Assembly: GCA_945868725.1 (NCBI GenBank)
Contig: CAMBMU010000008.1
Location: 1 to 55,101 of the forward strand
Reading direction: 5' to 3'
Origin: Spirosoma fluviale
Lineage (GTDB): Bacteria > Bacteroidota > Bacteroidia > Cytophagales > Cyclobacteriaceae
Length of the DNA: 55,101 bases
In this document: positions 32,391 to 41,126 of the stretch, piece by piece
How positions within the stretch are numbered: the first letter of the stretch is position 1
Layout: each line of letters opens with the position of its first letter
The notes under the pieces: model-generated
Databases searched by the model: none
Told to the model about the DNA's origin: nothing
What the model saw: the letters and a program-made list of their open reading frames with translations, nothing else
Program-made: the position numbers and the translations under genes

Positions 32391-32503
32391 GATTATTCGC
32401 GTTAGCACCAATAATAACCAAAGAAAAAAAGATTTGAAGTTCAAGAAAATGAGCTGTGGACGGTGGTCCGTAAGCCGTGGACGATTTGACCATGCGGATA
32501 ATC
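32391..32503. mobile_element. MITE/REP-like repeat element, copy D
   Basis: A 113-bp copy from GATTATTCGC to GCGGATAATC. The flanks cttatttttt (32379-32388) and cttacttttt (32504-32513) differ at one base. Shared internal sequence is AACCAAAGAAAAAAAGATTTGAAGTTCAA (its parts recur in copies A-C) and ATGAGCTGTGGAC. The centre GTGGACGGTGGTCCGTAAGCCGTGGAC is again different, and the GAGCCACTGGCAT block is missing. The right flank contains the stop codon (minus strand TAA) of the subtilase gene. Confidence 0.68.
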
Positions 32504-32504
32504 C

Positions 32505-34115
32505 TTACTTTTTACCTGCTATTTGGTCTGCAAGGAGCAGGGCGGTGTAGAGATTGGCAATTTTCCCAGAAGTACATAGGTCTTCCATTGCGCGTTCCTG
32601 ATCTCCTATCCGAACTTGGAGGGGGATGCTGAGACCGGAATCTAATATCACGCGCTTCACTTGCACAGCGGTCAATTGAGGATAGAGTGACCGTAACACT
32701 GCTGCCATGCCTGCCACTGCAGGAGCTGCCATGGAGGTGCCGCCTTCTACGCCGTAATTCGAATTGGGAACTGAGGAATAAATCTCATCTCCAGGAGCAA
32801 AAATATCCACACGCTCTTTCCCATAATTGGAAAATGAAGCAACCATGTTAGGGCCATAGTTTGGCGTCAAAGCGCCCACGGTCACGTAATTGTCATTCAT
32901 CCGTGAGGGCATCAAGCTGTACTGATCGTTCGGATAATTGCTGTTCTCTGGAGCATCCAAGTCTACCCCATCGTTGCCTGCAGCATGGACGAATAGTACA
33001 TCCTTCGAAGCCGCATACTGCAATGCTTCTTGCACCCAAGAGGCATTGGGAGAGAATTTTTTTCCAAAGCTTGCATTGATCACTTTGGCACCCTGGTCTA
33101 CTGCATAGCGGATGGCAAGGGCAATGTCCTTGTCGTATTCGTCGCCATCGGGAACGGCACGCAATGCCATCAATTTCACATTTTCAGCTAGCCCATTTAC
33201 CCCTTTTTTATTAGTGCGATTGGCAGCGAGGATCCCTGCCACGTGGGTACCGTGACTCTCCTCTGCGAGCTGATTGCCTGGATTCCCGTTGCCATACCCA
33301 AGGTCCTTGAGGTCGTACGGATTGTCTCCCACAGGTTTCCTTCCATCAAATTCTAAATTAAGGTTGTATTCCATCTGGGATTGGTAATAGCTAATTCCTT
33401 CCTGTAAATCGGCCAAGGCAGAAGGAATATCCTGTCCCATTTCCATTACCTGATTCAGCAGTCCGAGTACTTGTTCTTCCTCTTCGCTTTGGGGCTCGTA
33501 GTTTTCAAGATCCTCTTTCGTATAGTTTTTCTTCCGCAGTTTTTTTTGAATGTTCTGGTGAGCGGTACTGACGAGTTGCTCGATTTGCTGGAACTGTAGT
33601 ACTGAAGTCCTAGCCTCTTCCATCAGAGGTTCTAAGTGGGCGCTGGCCTTTTTCTGAAGTTCGGTATTCCCCAATTTTTTGGACACAATCCGCACAAACT
33701 CCATCTGTTCGAAGTAAGATGATCCAAGAAAGTTGTACCCATGCACATCATCTACATAGCCATTTTGATCGTTGTCGATGCCATCGCCAGCAATCTCCTT
33801 AGGGTTTTTCCAAAGTACCTCTTTGAGATCTTCATGGGCAAGGTCGATGCCAGAGTCAATAATGGCTACTAGCACGGGTTGTCCTTTTCTCTTTTTGATT
33901 AGTTCTGCATAAGCACGATCTATACTCATCCCAGGTACAGTATCTTGGAAAGGATCCAAATGCGCCCAACGCAGGGCTTCCTTCTCAGTCAATGGCCTAG
34001 TTCTAGAAACGGAACTCAAGGAAGCCGAATTTGGTAGCTGCGCCATTGCAGCGCCACTAATTCCCATTAGACTAAGGATTCCAATCAAGAGGAAGAGTAT
34101 CTGGTATTTTTTCAT
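32505..34115 (-). CDS. secreted S8 (subtilisin-like) serine peptidase with large insertion
   Basis: An exported protease of 536 residues. The N-terminus MKKYQILFLLIGILSLMGIS...AMA is a signal peptide. The catalytic triad is visible: Asp87 in VAIIDSGIDLAHEDL, His288 in ESHGTHVAGIL and Ser461 in GGTSMAAPAVAG, with Asn381 in HAAGND for the oxyanion hole. About 200 residues separate Asp and His, against some 35-40 in classical subtilisins. The insertion (residues 135-265) is a charged helical region rich in Glu, Gln and Lys. No C-terminal sorting domain is present. The stop codon lies in the flank of repeat element D. Confidence 0.93.
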   Translation of the reverse strand: MKKYQILFLLIGILSLMGISGAAMAQLPNSASLSSVSRTRPLTEKEALRWAHLDPFQDTVPGMSIDRAYAELIKKRKGQPVLVAIIDSGIDLAHEDLKEVLWKNPKEIAGDGIDNDQNGYVDDVHGYNFLGSSYFEQMEFVRIVSKKLGNTELQKKASAHLEPLMEEARTSVLQFQQIEQLVSTAHQNIQKKLRKKNYTKEDLENYEPQSEEEEQVLGLLNQVMEMGQDIPSALADLQEGISYYQSQMEYNLNLEFDGRKPVGDNPYDLKDLGYGNGNPGNQLAEESHGTHVAGILAANRTNKKGVNGLAENVKLMALRAVPDGDEYDKDIALAIRYAVDQGAKVINASFGKKFSPNASWVQEALQYAASKDVLFVHAAGNDGVDLDAPENSNYPNDQYSLMPSRMNDNYVTVGALTPNYGPNMVASFSNYGKERVDIFAPGDEIYSSVPNSNYGVEGGTSMAAPAVAGMAAVLRSLYPQLTAVQVKRVILDSGLSIPLQVRIGDQERAMEDLCTSGKIANLYTALLLADQIAGKK

Positions 34116-34151
34116 AACGAGTGAAAAGAGGTGAGGATTGCTAGGGTAGGA

Positions 34152-35558
34152 TCACTTTCGTGGTTCGTATTTTAGGGAATAGATTCCCGGATTAGCTTCT
34201 GAATAAAACTCCTTTAGTGCGGGCAATTCTTCTAGCAAATCCTTAAAATGACCTTCCTTATCTAGAACCTGTTTGGGCAGTTGGCGTCGAATCATTTGGA
34301 AGACCTGTGCTTTTTGGGGTAAGGTTTTTTCTTGCTGGAGGTAGCTTACGGACATGTGGTAATTCAAAAACGGCCCTTCTAAAGAATGAGTAAGGTATGG
34401 AGAAGGGTCGTCTTCCAAAACCATCAGGCCTGTTTTTTTGGGAAGGTTTGTTTCGTCTGTGGCAGCTACAAAATAACTGGTGTCGACAGTCGTTCGAGCA
34501 GTCCAATAGTAAGATGTCAAAATTGGCACAACCAATACTAAGCTAAAAAATGCAGGTCTAATTAGAAGTTTCCAGCTGAACTGTAGAAAAAACTGGCTGA
34601 TAAAGTAGCTCAGCGCAGGTAAAAATACGACGAGCTGGTAGGAGGCATTATTTTTTACAAGGAAAAACAGACCGGCAGAAAAAAGAAGCCAGATCACAAT
34701 AAGCTGTCTTTGCTTTTGTTGATTGATGGTCGCTCCACGAAAAAAGGAGCTGATTGTGAAGCCGATCAAGGCGAGTAGCAAGGGGAATGCGGCAGGCGCA
34801 AGCCAACTTAGGTAGGGCTGGTACCCATAAATGGGGTAATTGAATACAATCGGCCAAACTTGTAAGGCTTGTTCCAGCCCATCTTTCCAAAAATAAAAAA
34901 CAAAAATGAGCAAGAGGGGCAGTAAAAAGCCCATAATGGATAGAAATAGTTGGCGTATTGTAAAGCTAGATATAGCCAAACCTGTAAATGCTATAAAGGG
35001 AAGGAAAAAAATAAAATTCCAGTAGAAGCCAGTAGCTAGCCCCCCATAAATTCCGATAAGAAGTGTGGATTCACTACTTTCCTTTTGAAGGACTGTATGT
35101 GAGAATAGCTGTCCAAAAGCTAGCAGCAAAAAAGTACTCCCCAGTAGTGTTGGGGATAAGTACATGAGATCGAAGGAAAAATGAAACAAGGCCGCTAGTA
35201 CGATGGCCGGCAAATAGGTGTTTTCATCAAATACTCGATACTTGATTAAGGTGCTATTCCAATAGTAAATCTGAAACAAAACAAAAATTTTTCCGAGAAG
35301 GATATAGGCAATCGGGCTTCTTCCAAAGAGGAGATGGAGTCCAGTGAATACCCCAGCGGATAGCGGGCCCGTATCATCGATTACATCCACATAAAGTAGA
35401 TACCCTTCGCTCAATCGCTCTCCTAAAACCAACCACATCAATGCAGGAGTCGTGCTTGGAAATGAGAAAAAAACCCAAGAGATTACACTAAACAAGATCA
35501 CATAGAGTAGAATACCAACTAGGCGAATGGGGTCGTTTACTCTAAAAAAATTGAACAA
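34152..35558 (-). CDS. polytopic membrane protein of unknown function
   Basis: A 468-residue integral membrane protein with about eleven hydrophobic segments and a soluble C-terminal tail of roughly 100 residues (LMVLEDDPSPYLTHSLEGPF onward). The start is a TTG: the N-terminal FNFFRVNDPIRLVGILL recalls a Bacteroidota family of uncharacterised membrane proteins (possibly DUF6427-like), and the first in-frame ATG would remove the first helix. The polytopic architecture also loosely resembles GT-C glycosyltransferases, but I see no DxD or other catalytic motif. It lies divergent from rbfA and upstream of the subtilase on the same strand. Function unknown. Confidence 0.8.
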   Translation of the reverse strand: MFNFFRVNDPIRLVGILLYVILFSVISWVFFSFPSTTPALMWLVLGERLSEGYLLYVDVIDDTGPLSAGVFTGLHLLFGRSPIAYILLGKIFVLFQIYYWNSTLIKYRVFDENTYLPAIVLAALFHFSFDLMYLSPTLLGSTFLLLAFGQLFSHTVLQKESSESTLLIGIYGGLATGFYWNFIFFLPFIAFTGLAISSFTIRQLFLSIMGFLLPLLLIFVFYFWKDGLEQALQVWPIVFNYPIYGYQPYLSWLAPAAFPLLLALIGFTISSFFRGATINQQKQRQLIVIWLLFSAGLFFLVKNNASYQLVVFLPALSYFISQFFLQFSWKLLIRPAFFSLVLVVPILTSYYWTARTTVDTSYFVAATDETNLPKKTGLMVLEDDPSPYLTHSLEGPFLNYHMSVSYLQQEKTLPQKAQVFQMIRRQLPKQVLDKEGHFKDLLEELPALKEFYSEANPGIYSLKYEPRK

Positions 35559-35616
35559 GGTGGGTAGTGGGGGATTTGGTTTTGACTCGAAATTAAAGCA
35601 TGCCCAAGTATTTCGC

Positions 35617-35624
35617 TAAATTTG
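35617..35624 (+). promoter_or_regulatory. putative -7 promoter box of rbfA
   Basis: TAAATTTG matches TAnnTTTG exactly and lies 17 bases before the rbfA ATG. No clear TTG is found about 20 bases further upstream. Confidence 0.4.
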
Positions 35625-35641
35625 CATCATAAATACTTCAG

Positions 35642-36019
35642 ATGGAAAGCAAAAGACAATTAAAATACGCAAAATTAATTCAAAAAGAGTTGGGCGACAT
35701 TTTCCAAAAAGAGGCCAAGCACTTGGTAGGCTCCACCTTGGTGACCATTACTCGGGTAATGATGAGCCCTGATTTGGGACTTGCCAAAGCCTACCTCAGT
35801 TTTTTGTTGCCAAGCCCAAAGGCACAATTTGATGCGATCAATGAACATAAAAAGGAAATTCGACATGCTTTGGCGAAGCGCATCGGTAAGTCGGTCCGCG
35901 TGATTCCTGAATTGGCGTTTTTCTCGGATGAGTCCGCTACCTATGCGCAGCACATGGATAAAGTGATTTCAGATTTACACATTCCACCTGCTCCCGAAGA
36001 GGAGGAGGAAGAGGATTAA
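35642..36019 (+). CDS. rbfA: 30S ribosome-binding factor A
   Basis: RbfA is a small KH-fold protein needed for 16S rRNA 5'-end maturation and cold adaptation. The 125 residues include ESKRQLKYAKLIQKELGDIF, VTITRVMMSPDLGLAKAYLSF and the family end motif RVIPELAFFSDESATYAQHMDKVI. An acidic tail PPAPEEEEEED follows. The LolC/E-type permease gene starts 15 bp downstream with GTG, so the two are probably co-transcribed, an arrangement often seen in Bacteroidota. Confidence 0.95.
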   Translation: MESKRQLKYAKLIQKELGDIFQKEAKHLVGSTLVTITRVMMSPDLGLAKAYLSFLLPSPKAQFDAINEHKKEIRHALAKRIGKSVRVIPELAFFSDESATYAQHMDKVISDLHIPPAPEEEEEED

Positions 36020-36034
36020 CTATCGATTTAGCTC

Positions 36035-37261
36035 GTGAACATAAGTTCTTTCATTGCAGGCAGGTATTTCCGAAGCAAGAAGAAGCAAAACTTCATCACT
36101 ATCCTATCCTTGATCTCGATGGTAGGCGTAGCCATCAGTACCATGGCTTTGGTGGCAGTGATGTCCGTGTTCAATGGGTTGGAGGATCTTATTCGTGGAC
36201 TTTTTTCAAGTTTTGACTCCGAGCTCCAAGTGACGCCAGTTGCTGGAAAAAGTTTTGTGGTAACTGAAGATTGGTTAAATGCTATCCGAGAAGTGGAAGG
36301 AGTGGAGGTCATTACCGAAGTGATTGAAGACAATGCCCTCCTAGAATACCGAGGCAACCAACATATCGCCCGAGTCAAGGGAGTTTCCGACAATTACTTT
36401 GACCACGAGCGCTTCTCAAAAGGATATTTTTGGGGAGATACCACCTTGGGAACATCCTTGCGACCTGGCGCCATCCTTGGACGAGGAGTAGCCTTTGCGC
36501 TTTCGGTCAACTTAGACGATATCAATTCCGTCCTCAACATCTACTATCCGAAATCTCCCAAATCCGCAGCTTCCCTAGATCCAAACCAACTCTATGCTGC
36601 AGGACAGGTAGAGCCACGAGGATTTTTCAGTATAGAGCAGGGAGTGGACAACGAATACATCCTTGTCCGGCTTGATTTTTTTAAGGACTTGCTCGGCTAC
36701 GGTCAAAAGCGTACCGCACTTGAATTAAAGGTGGCCCCAGAATACTCCATTTCCACAGTACAGAAAGCAGTTCAGGCACACTTGGGAGCTGAGTTTGCCG
36801 TAAAAAATGCCGATGAACAACATGCTACGCTGATTCGCACCGTGAAGCTGGAGAAGCTTTTTGTGTTTTTGACGCTCACCTTCATTCTGGCTTTGGCCTC
36901 CTTTAATATTTTCTTTTCCTTAAGTATGCTGGCGATTGAAAAGAAAAAGGACCTAGCAGTTTTGAAATCTATGGGGGCAAAAAATTCCTTGATCCGAGGG
37001 ATTTTTCTAAAGCAAGGGGCCTTGATTGCTTTCTCTGGAGCTATTTTGGGCTTGATCTTGGGTCTACTTCTTGTAGGGGCTCAAGAAAAATTTGGACTGA
37101 TCTCCTTGGGGATTGCTTCTGGAGTGGTGGACGCCTATCCTGTACGAATCCACTGGCCTGACTTGGGATGGATTAGTTTGGCAGTAGTGACAATTACTCT
37201 CCTAGCTTCTTGGCGGCCGGCATGGATTGCGGCTCAGGTGGATCCCCTAGAGGAACTTTAG
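36035..37261 (+). CDS. LolC/LolE-type ABC transporter permease (FtsX-like)
   Basis: An inner-membrane permease of 408 residues resembling LolC/E, which with the LolD ATPase releases lipoproteins to the periplasmic carrier. An N-terminal transmembrane helix (NFITILSLISMVGVAISTMALVAVMSVF) is followed by a periplasmic MacB-like core domain (residues about 50-265). Three C-terminal helices form the FtsX domain, including LFVFLTLTFILALASFNIF and the cytoplasmic coupling sequence KKDLAVLKSMGAKNSLIRGIFLKQG. The start codon is GTG. The ATPase partner is not next to it. Assignment to lipoprotein release rather than another substrate rests on family similarity. Confidence 0.9.
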   Translation: MNISSFIAGRYFRSKKKQNFITILSLISMVGVAISTMALVAVMSVFNGLEDLIRGLFSSFDSELQVTPVAGKSFVVTEDWLNAIREVEGVEVITEVIEDNALLEYRGNQHIARVKGVSDNYFDHERFSKGYFWGDTTLGTSLRPGAILGRGVAFALSVNLDDINSVLNIYYPKSPKSAASLDPNQLYAAGQVEPRGFFSIEQGVDNEYILVRLDFFKDLLGYGQKRTALELKVAPEYSISTVQKAVQAHLGAEFAVKNADEQHATLIRTVKLEKLFVFLTLTFILALASFNIFFSLSMLAIEKKKDLAVLKSMGAKNSLIRGIFLKQGALIAFSGAILGLILGLLLVGAQEKFGLISLGIASGVVDAYPVRIHWPDLGWISLAVVTITLLASWRPAWIAAQVDPLEEL

Positions 37262-37339
37262 CCTAGGAATCAGATTCGCTGACGCTACCACCCACGCCAG
37301 TCCTTTTCTTTCGTTTATTTTTTGTAGTAATATGGCATT

Positions 37340-38458
37340 ATGAATGAATCTAGTTTCGATGTCGTAGTCGTAGGCTTGGGTGCAGTAGGTAGTGCAACCT
37401 TGTACCAGCTGAGCAAGCGAGGAATAAATTCCTTGGGCATAGATCAGTTTGAACCGCCTCATACCTTCGGTTCGAGCCATGGAGAAACTCGCATTACTCG
37501 TCTGGCAGTGGGCGAAGGTGAGGAGTATGTTGCCCTAGCCAAGCGTTCGCATGAGATTTGGGCTGAATTGGAAGCGGTATCTGGGCATAAGATCCGAACA
37601 AAAACGGGCGGCATCCTTTTAGATTCTGGGGTAGACCCCTGGGCCAAACATGGAGTCGAAGGCTTTTGGGAGCGTACACTTCGCTATGCTCAAAATCAGG
37701 AGATTTCGCACCGAGTTCTGGAGTACCAAGAGTTTAAAGAAAGCTATCCACCCTTTCTACTACCCCCCTCAGGTAAGGTTTATTGGGAAGAAGAGGCAGG
37801 CTACCTCTTCCCTGAAGTAGCGATACAGACCCAGCTGGACCTTGCCCAAAAACAAGGGGCTACCGTTTGGACCTCATCCAAAGTAACAGCTATTCAAGCT
37901 CAGGGGGAGTATTTTCAAATTCAAGTGGAGGGAAAAGAAATTCTAGCCAAACAGGTAGTGCTCAGTGCGGGTGGATGGGTGAAGGATTTTTTACCGCTAC
38001 CCACCCAAAAGAAACTTAAGATTTGCCGCCAAGTATTGTATTGGATAGCCTTAGCTGAGGGGTCCCCCGATTGGCATCAGTACCCGGTGTGGATGTGGGG
38101 TTATGGTCCTGCTCCAGAGGATTTTATTTATGGTTTTCCGTCTTTGGATGGGAAGAGCATCAAAATGGCCTCCGAATCCTTTGTGGAAGTAGCACATCCA
38201 GATGAGTTGAACCGGGAAGTGACGGAGGAGGAACAGGAAATTTTTTGGAATACCAAGGTGGAGGGAAAATTGGTTGGATTGAAAAAACAGTTCCTCAAGA
38301 CTTCGGTCTGTTTTTACACAGTTACTGAAGATTCTCAATTTCTCATTGAAGCCATGGCTGGGAATAAGAATTTTCTCTGGGTGTCTGCCTGTTCGGGTCA
38401 TGGATTCAAACATTCCGCAGCTTTGGGCGAGGATTTGGTCAAACGGCTGGGACATTGA
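37340..38458 (+). CDS. solA: FAD-dependent amine oxidase, N-methyltryptophan/sarcosine oxidase-like
   Basis: A 372-residue monomeric sarcosine-oxidase-family enzyme that would oxidise an N-methylated amino acid to formaldehyde, H2O2 and the free amino acid, with covalently bound FAD. The dinucleotide-binding motif VVVGLGAVGSATLYQL is at the N-terminus, FEPPHTFGSSHGETRITRLAVGE carries the family His/Ser/Arg cluster, and CFYTVTEDSQFLIE (Cys for 8alpha-S-cysteinyl FAD) is followed by ACSGHGFKHSAALGE. The exact substrate is not determined; the solA name follows the closest family description. The gene stands 78 bp from its upstream neighbour. Confidence 0.85.
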   Translation: MNESSFDVVVVGLGAVGSATLYQLSKRGINSLGIDQFEPPHTFGSSHGETRITRLAVGEGEEYVALAKRSHEIWAELEAVSGHKIRTKTGGILLDSGVDPWAKHGVEGFWERTLRYAQNQEISHRVLEYQEFKESYPPFLLPPSGKVYWEEEAGYLFPEVAIQTQLDLAQKQGATVWTSSKVTAIQAQGEYFQIQVEGKEILAKQVVLSAGGWVKDFLPLPTQKKLKICRQVLYWIALAEGSPDWHQYPVWMWGYGPAPEDFIYGFPSLDGKSIKMASESFVEVAHPDELNREVTEEEQEIFWNTKVEGKLVGLKKQFLKTSVCFYTVTEDSQFLIEAMAGNKNFLWVSACSGHGFKHSAALGEDLVKRLGH

Positions 38459-38513
38459 TTGGCTTGCTTGGCATTCCTCCCAAGTTTTCTAGTCAAATCC
38501 GCCTCGAAAACCG

Positions 38514-38521
38514 TACTTTTG
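38514..38521 (+). promoter_or_regulatory. putative -7 promoter box of the ABC exporter gene
   Basis: TACTTTTG, a perfect TAnnTTTG match, lies 22 bases before the ATG at 38544. No TTG is visible at the expected -33 distance. Confidence 0.4.
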
Positions 38522-38543
38522 CAATCCAATAGCTACCTAAATT

Positions 38544-40331
38544 ATGGCAAAGCAAAGAGGGACTGTGCTAGAGCCCGAAGAAAAAAGAAGGATCAACAAG
38601 CAGAATCTAAGCAAGTTGAACCAGATTTTCCAATTTCTGATTCCCTACAAAGGGACGTTTTTTGCAGGGCTAGTATTTCTTTTATTTTCCTCACTTACCC
38701 TGTTGAGTTTCCCGTATGTTGCCGGAAAATTGATTGATACTGCCCAAGGATCCGTTTGGATTTTTTCAGATATCAACCACATTGCCTTGCTACTGCTAGG
38801 CATCTTGGCCTTGCAAAGTGTGTTCTCCTTTTTTCGAGTTTGGCTGTTTGCCCTGGTCTCTGAAAAGGCCATGCGCGATATTCGTCTTGCGGTGTATGGT
38901 CGACTGGTGCGTCTGCCGATCCCGTTTTTTGATAAGCGCCGAACGGGTGAGCTTATCAGCCGCATCACTTCAGATGTAGGCTTACTTCAGGATACCTTTT
39001 CCACGACACTAGCCGAACTTTTTCGTCAGGTAGTGACTTTGGTCGCGGGGGTTGCCTTTCTATTGTTCAACACCCCTAAGCTGACTGTTTTTATGTTGGC
39101 GACCTTTCCGCTGCTCGTGCTGTTTGCCTTGATTTTTGGGAAGTTCATCCGAAGGCTGTCTAAGAAAACTCAGGATGAGCTCGCCGCGGCCAATGTCATC
39201 GTTGAGGAGACCTTGCAGTCCATCAGCACAGTCAAATCTTTTGTTGGGGAAGCCTACGAGGTAAATCGCTATGGCAAAGGATTGGGAAAAGTAGTTCGTG
39301 TGGCCCTTGCGGCAGCTAAATACCGAGGCGCATTCATTTCCTTTATCATTTTTGCCCTTTTTGGAGGGATCGTTGGGGTGATGTGGTATGGCGCAAGTCT
39401 TGTTGCTTCCGGGGAAATGAGTGTTGGAGAGCTGGTCTCTTTTGTGCTGTACACCACCTTTATCGGCGGCTCCATTGCTGGTTTGGGCGATATTTACAGC
39501 CAACTGCAAAAGGCAATCGGGAGTTCCGAGCGAGTAGTGGAGTTATTGGCTGAGGAGGAAGAGGCAGGAATTGGAGTGCAGATTGCGGCGATTAAAGGAA
39601 CGATCGAATTTGATGAGGTAGGCTTTTATTACCCTACGCGTCCCGAGGTGGAGGTATTAAAGGGAGTAACTTTTAAGATTCAATCTGGAGAGAAAGTTGC
39701 TTTGGTAGGGCCTTCAGGGGCTGGAAAATCAACGATTATTCATCTATTGCTTCGGTTTTACGAAGTCGCTAAAGGCCAAATCCAGATTGATGGGGAACCA
39801 ATAAGCCATTGGAACTTGGCTTCTCTGCGGAGTAAAATAGGGATTGTTCCCCAAGAAGTACTCTTGTTTGGAGGCAGTATCCGAGAAAACATCGCCTACG
39901 CTAAGCCTACTGCTACCGAAGAAGAGATCATCCTTGCTGCAAAAAAAGCAAATGCCTGGCAGTTTATCTCCCAGTTTCCAGAGGGTTTGGAAACCTTGGT
40001 TGGAGAGCGAGGGGTTAAACTTTCTGGAGGGCAGCGGCAGCGGGTTGCAATCGCAAGGGCTATACTAAAAGATCCTGCAATTTTGATTTTGGATGAGGCC
40101 ACGTCCTCCTTGGATGCAGAATCAGAGGCTTTGGTTCAAGAGGCCCTAAATGAGTTGATGAAGGGCAGAACCACACTCATCATTGCACATCGACTAGCCA
40201 CCATCCGGAAAGTGGATCGAATCTACGTGTTGACGGATGGGAATATTGTGGAGCAGGGTAGCCATCAAGAGCTAGTACAAGACGCTTCCGGCATTTATGC
40301 GAATCTTGTTCGCTTGCAATTCGCGGATTAA
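38544..40331 (+). CDS. ABC-type exporter, fused transmembrane and ATPase domains
   Basis: A half-transporter of 595 residues expected to work as a dimer. The N-terminal ABC_membrane domain (residues about 35-330) has six hydrophobic segments. The ATPase domain follows with Walker A LVGPSGAGKSTIIHLL, Q-loop IGIVPQEVLLFGG, signature LSGGQRQRVAIARAI, Walker B ILILDEATSSLD and switch IIAHRLATIRK. It resembles MsbA/BmrA-type and TAP-like exporters; lipid A, a drug or a peptide could be the substrate. The 3' end overlaps the converging methyltransferase gene by four bases. Confidence 0.94.
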   Translation: MAKQRGTVLEPEEKRRINKQNLSKLNQIFQFLIPYKGTFFAGLVFLLFSSLTLLSFPYVAGKLIDTAQGSVWIFSDINHIALLLLGILALQSVFSFFRVWLFALVSEKAMRDIRLAVYGRLVRLPIPFFDKRRTGELISRITSDVGLLQDTFSTTLAELFRQVVTLVAGVAFLLFNTPKLTVFMLATFPLLVLFALIFGKFIRRLSKKTQDELAAANVIVEETLQSISTVKSFVGEAYEVNRYGKGLGKVVRVALAAAKYRGAFISFIIFALFGGIVGVMWYGASLVASGEMSVGELVSFVLYTTFIGGSIAGLGDIYSQLQKAIGSSERVVELLAEEEEAGIGVQIAAIKGTIEFDEVGFYYPTRPEVEVLKGVTFKIQSGEKVALVGPSGAGKSTIIHLLLRFYEVAKGQIQIDGEPISHWNLASLRSKIGIVPQEVLLFGGSIRENIAYAKPTATEEEIILAAKKANAWQFISQFPEGLETLVGERGVKLSGGQRQRVAIARAILKDPAILILDEATSSLDAESEALVQEALNELMKGRTTLIIAHRLATIRKVDRIYVLTDGNIVEQGSHQELVQDASGIYANLVRLQFAD

Positions 40332-40999
40332 ACTAGATTGTGTGCCGTGATGGATTTGGTAAGTCCAAGTATTTTTTCCTTCAGGAGGGATGCTCCGGGA
40401 AATAATGCTTTCATTTCTTGGGCATTGAGAAGCCGAATTTCATCTTGGTATTGGCTTGCGTCTGCCGAGCTCCATTTTTTCAATCGGCTGAGCTTCGTTT
40501 GGGTCAGAATAAAGTGAAGGAAAGCCTTGGAATAATACTGAGCAAAGGGCAAGGCATAATGTGCTTCTATAGGAAAATAAACATTGGGGGTTTGAATAAA
40601 ATAACTTTTCCCCACACGGAGAATCTCTGAAGCCATCTTTTGTTGCAGCTCTAGGGTATACAAGTGCTCAATTACCGAGTTTGAAAAAACTAAATCAAAG
40701 CTCCCCTTTTCAAATTCGCGCATGTCCGTGGCATCGCCTAGGACAGCATGGATAGCTGGATGGCTAGTTTCCACAGGGTAGAGATTGAGTAAAGTAATGC
40801 GAAGGCCAGGATGGGAAAGTAGGGCACTGTTTTTCCAAAAATAACCCGTGCCTTCGACATCTAAAATTTCAATTTTTTCAAGCCCCGAAAAGCGAGAAAA
40901 AAACATTTTTTCGAATTCTTGAAGCCTTTTTGTGCGAAACTTATACCCTAAAGAGTTGGGATTATCAGAGGATGCTAAAAAATTAAACAGAGAGGACAT
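40328..40999 (-). CDS. class I SAM-dependent methyltransferase
   Basis: A 223-residue methyltransferase of the Methyltransf_11 type. Motif I is slightly degenerate (IEILDVEGTGYFWKN near residue 43), followed by the acidic strand ITLLNLYP, GDATDMREF and motif IV FDLVFSNSVIEHL near 101-113. IQTPNVYFPIEAHYALPF is shared with methyltransferases in polysaccharide loci. The substrate is unknown. It is divergent from the WcaJ-like gene; the long track version of that ORF would overlap this gene, which is one reason for choosing a later start there. Confidence 0.85.
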   Translation of the reverse strand: MSSLFNFLASSDNPNSLGYKFRTKRLQEFEKMFFSRFSGLEKIEILDVEGTGYFWKNSALLSHPGLRITLLNLYPVETSHPAIHAVLGDATDMREFEKGSFDLVFSNSVIEHLYTLELQQKMASEILRVGKSYFIQTPNVYFPIEAHYALPFAQYYSKAFLHFILTQTKLSRLKKWSSADASQYQDEIRLLNAQEMKALFPGASLLKEKILGLTKSITAHNLV

Positions 41000-41126
41000 G
41001 TACTTTTTGTTCCTTAGAAGGTTAGAAATTTATCCAAAAGTAATAAGCCTTGAGAATTTCTTTCTTAATTTTACAAAGTTTCCTTCCTCAACTCCAATTT
41101 TTGTCAATTTTTTTGACAGAAGGAGG

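Noticed and set aside
40932-41126. N-terminal 65-residue extension of the WcaJ-like protein
   Set aside because: It would overlap the start of the divergent methyltransferase gene and has no hydrophobic or family-like sequence; later ATGs (41127, 41148) fit better.
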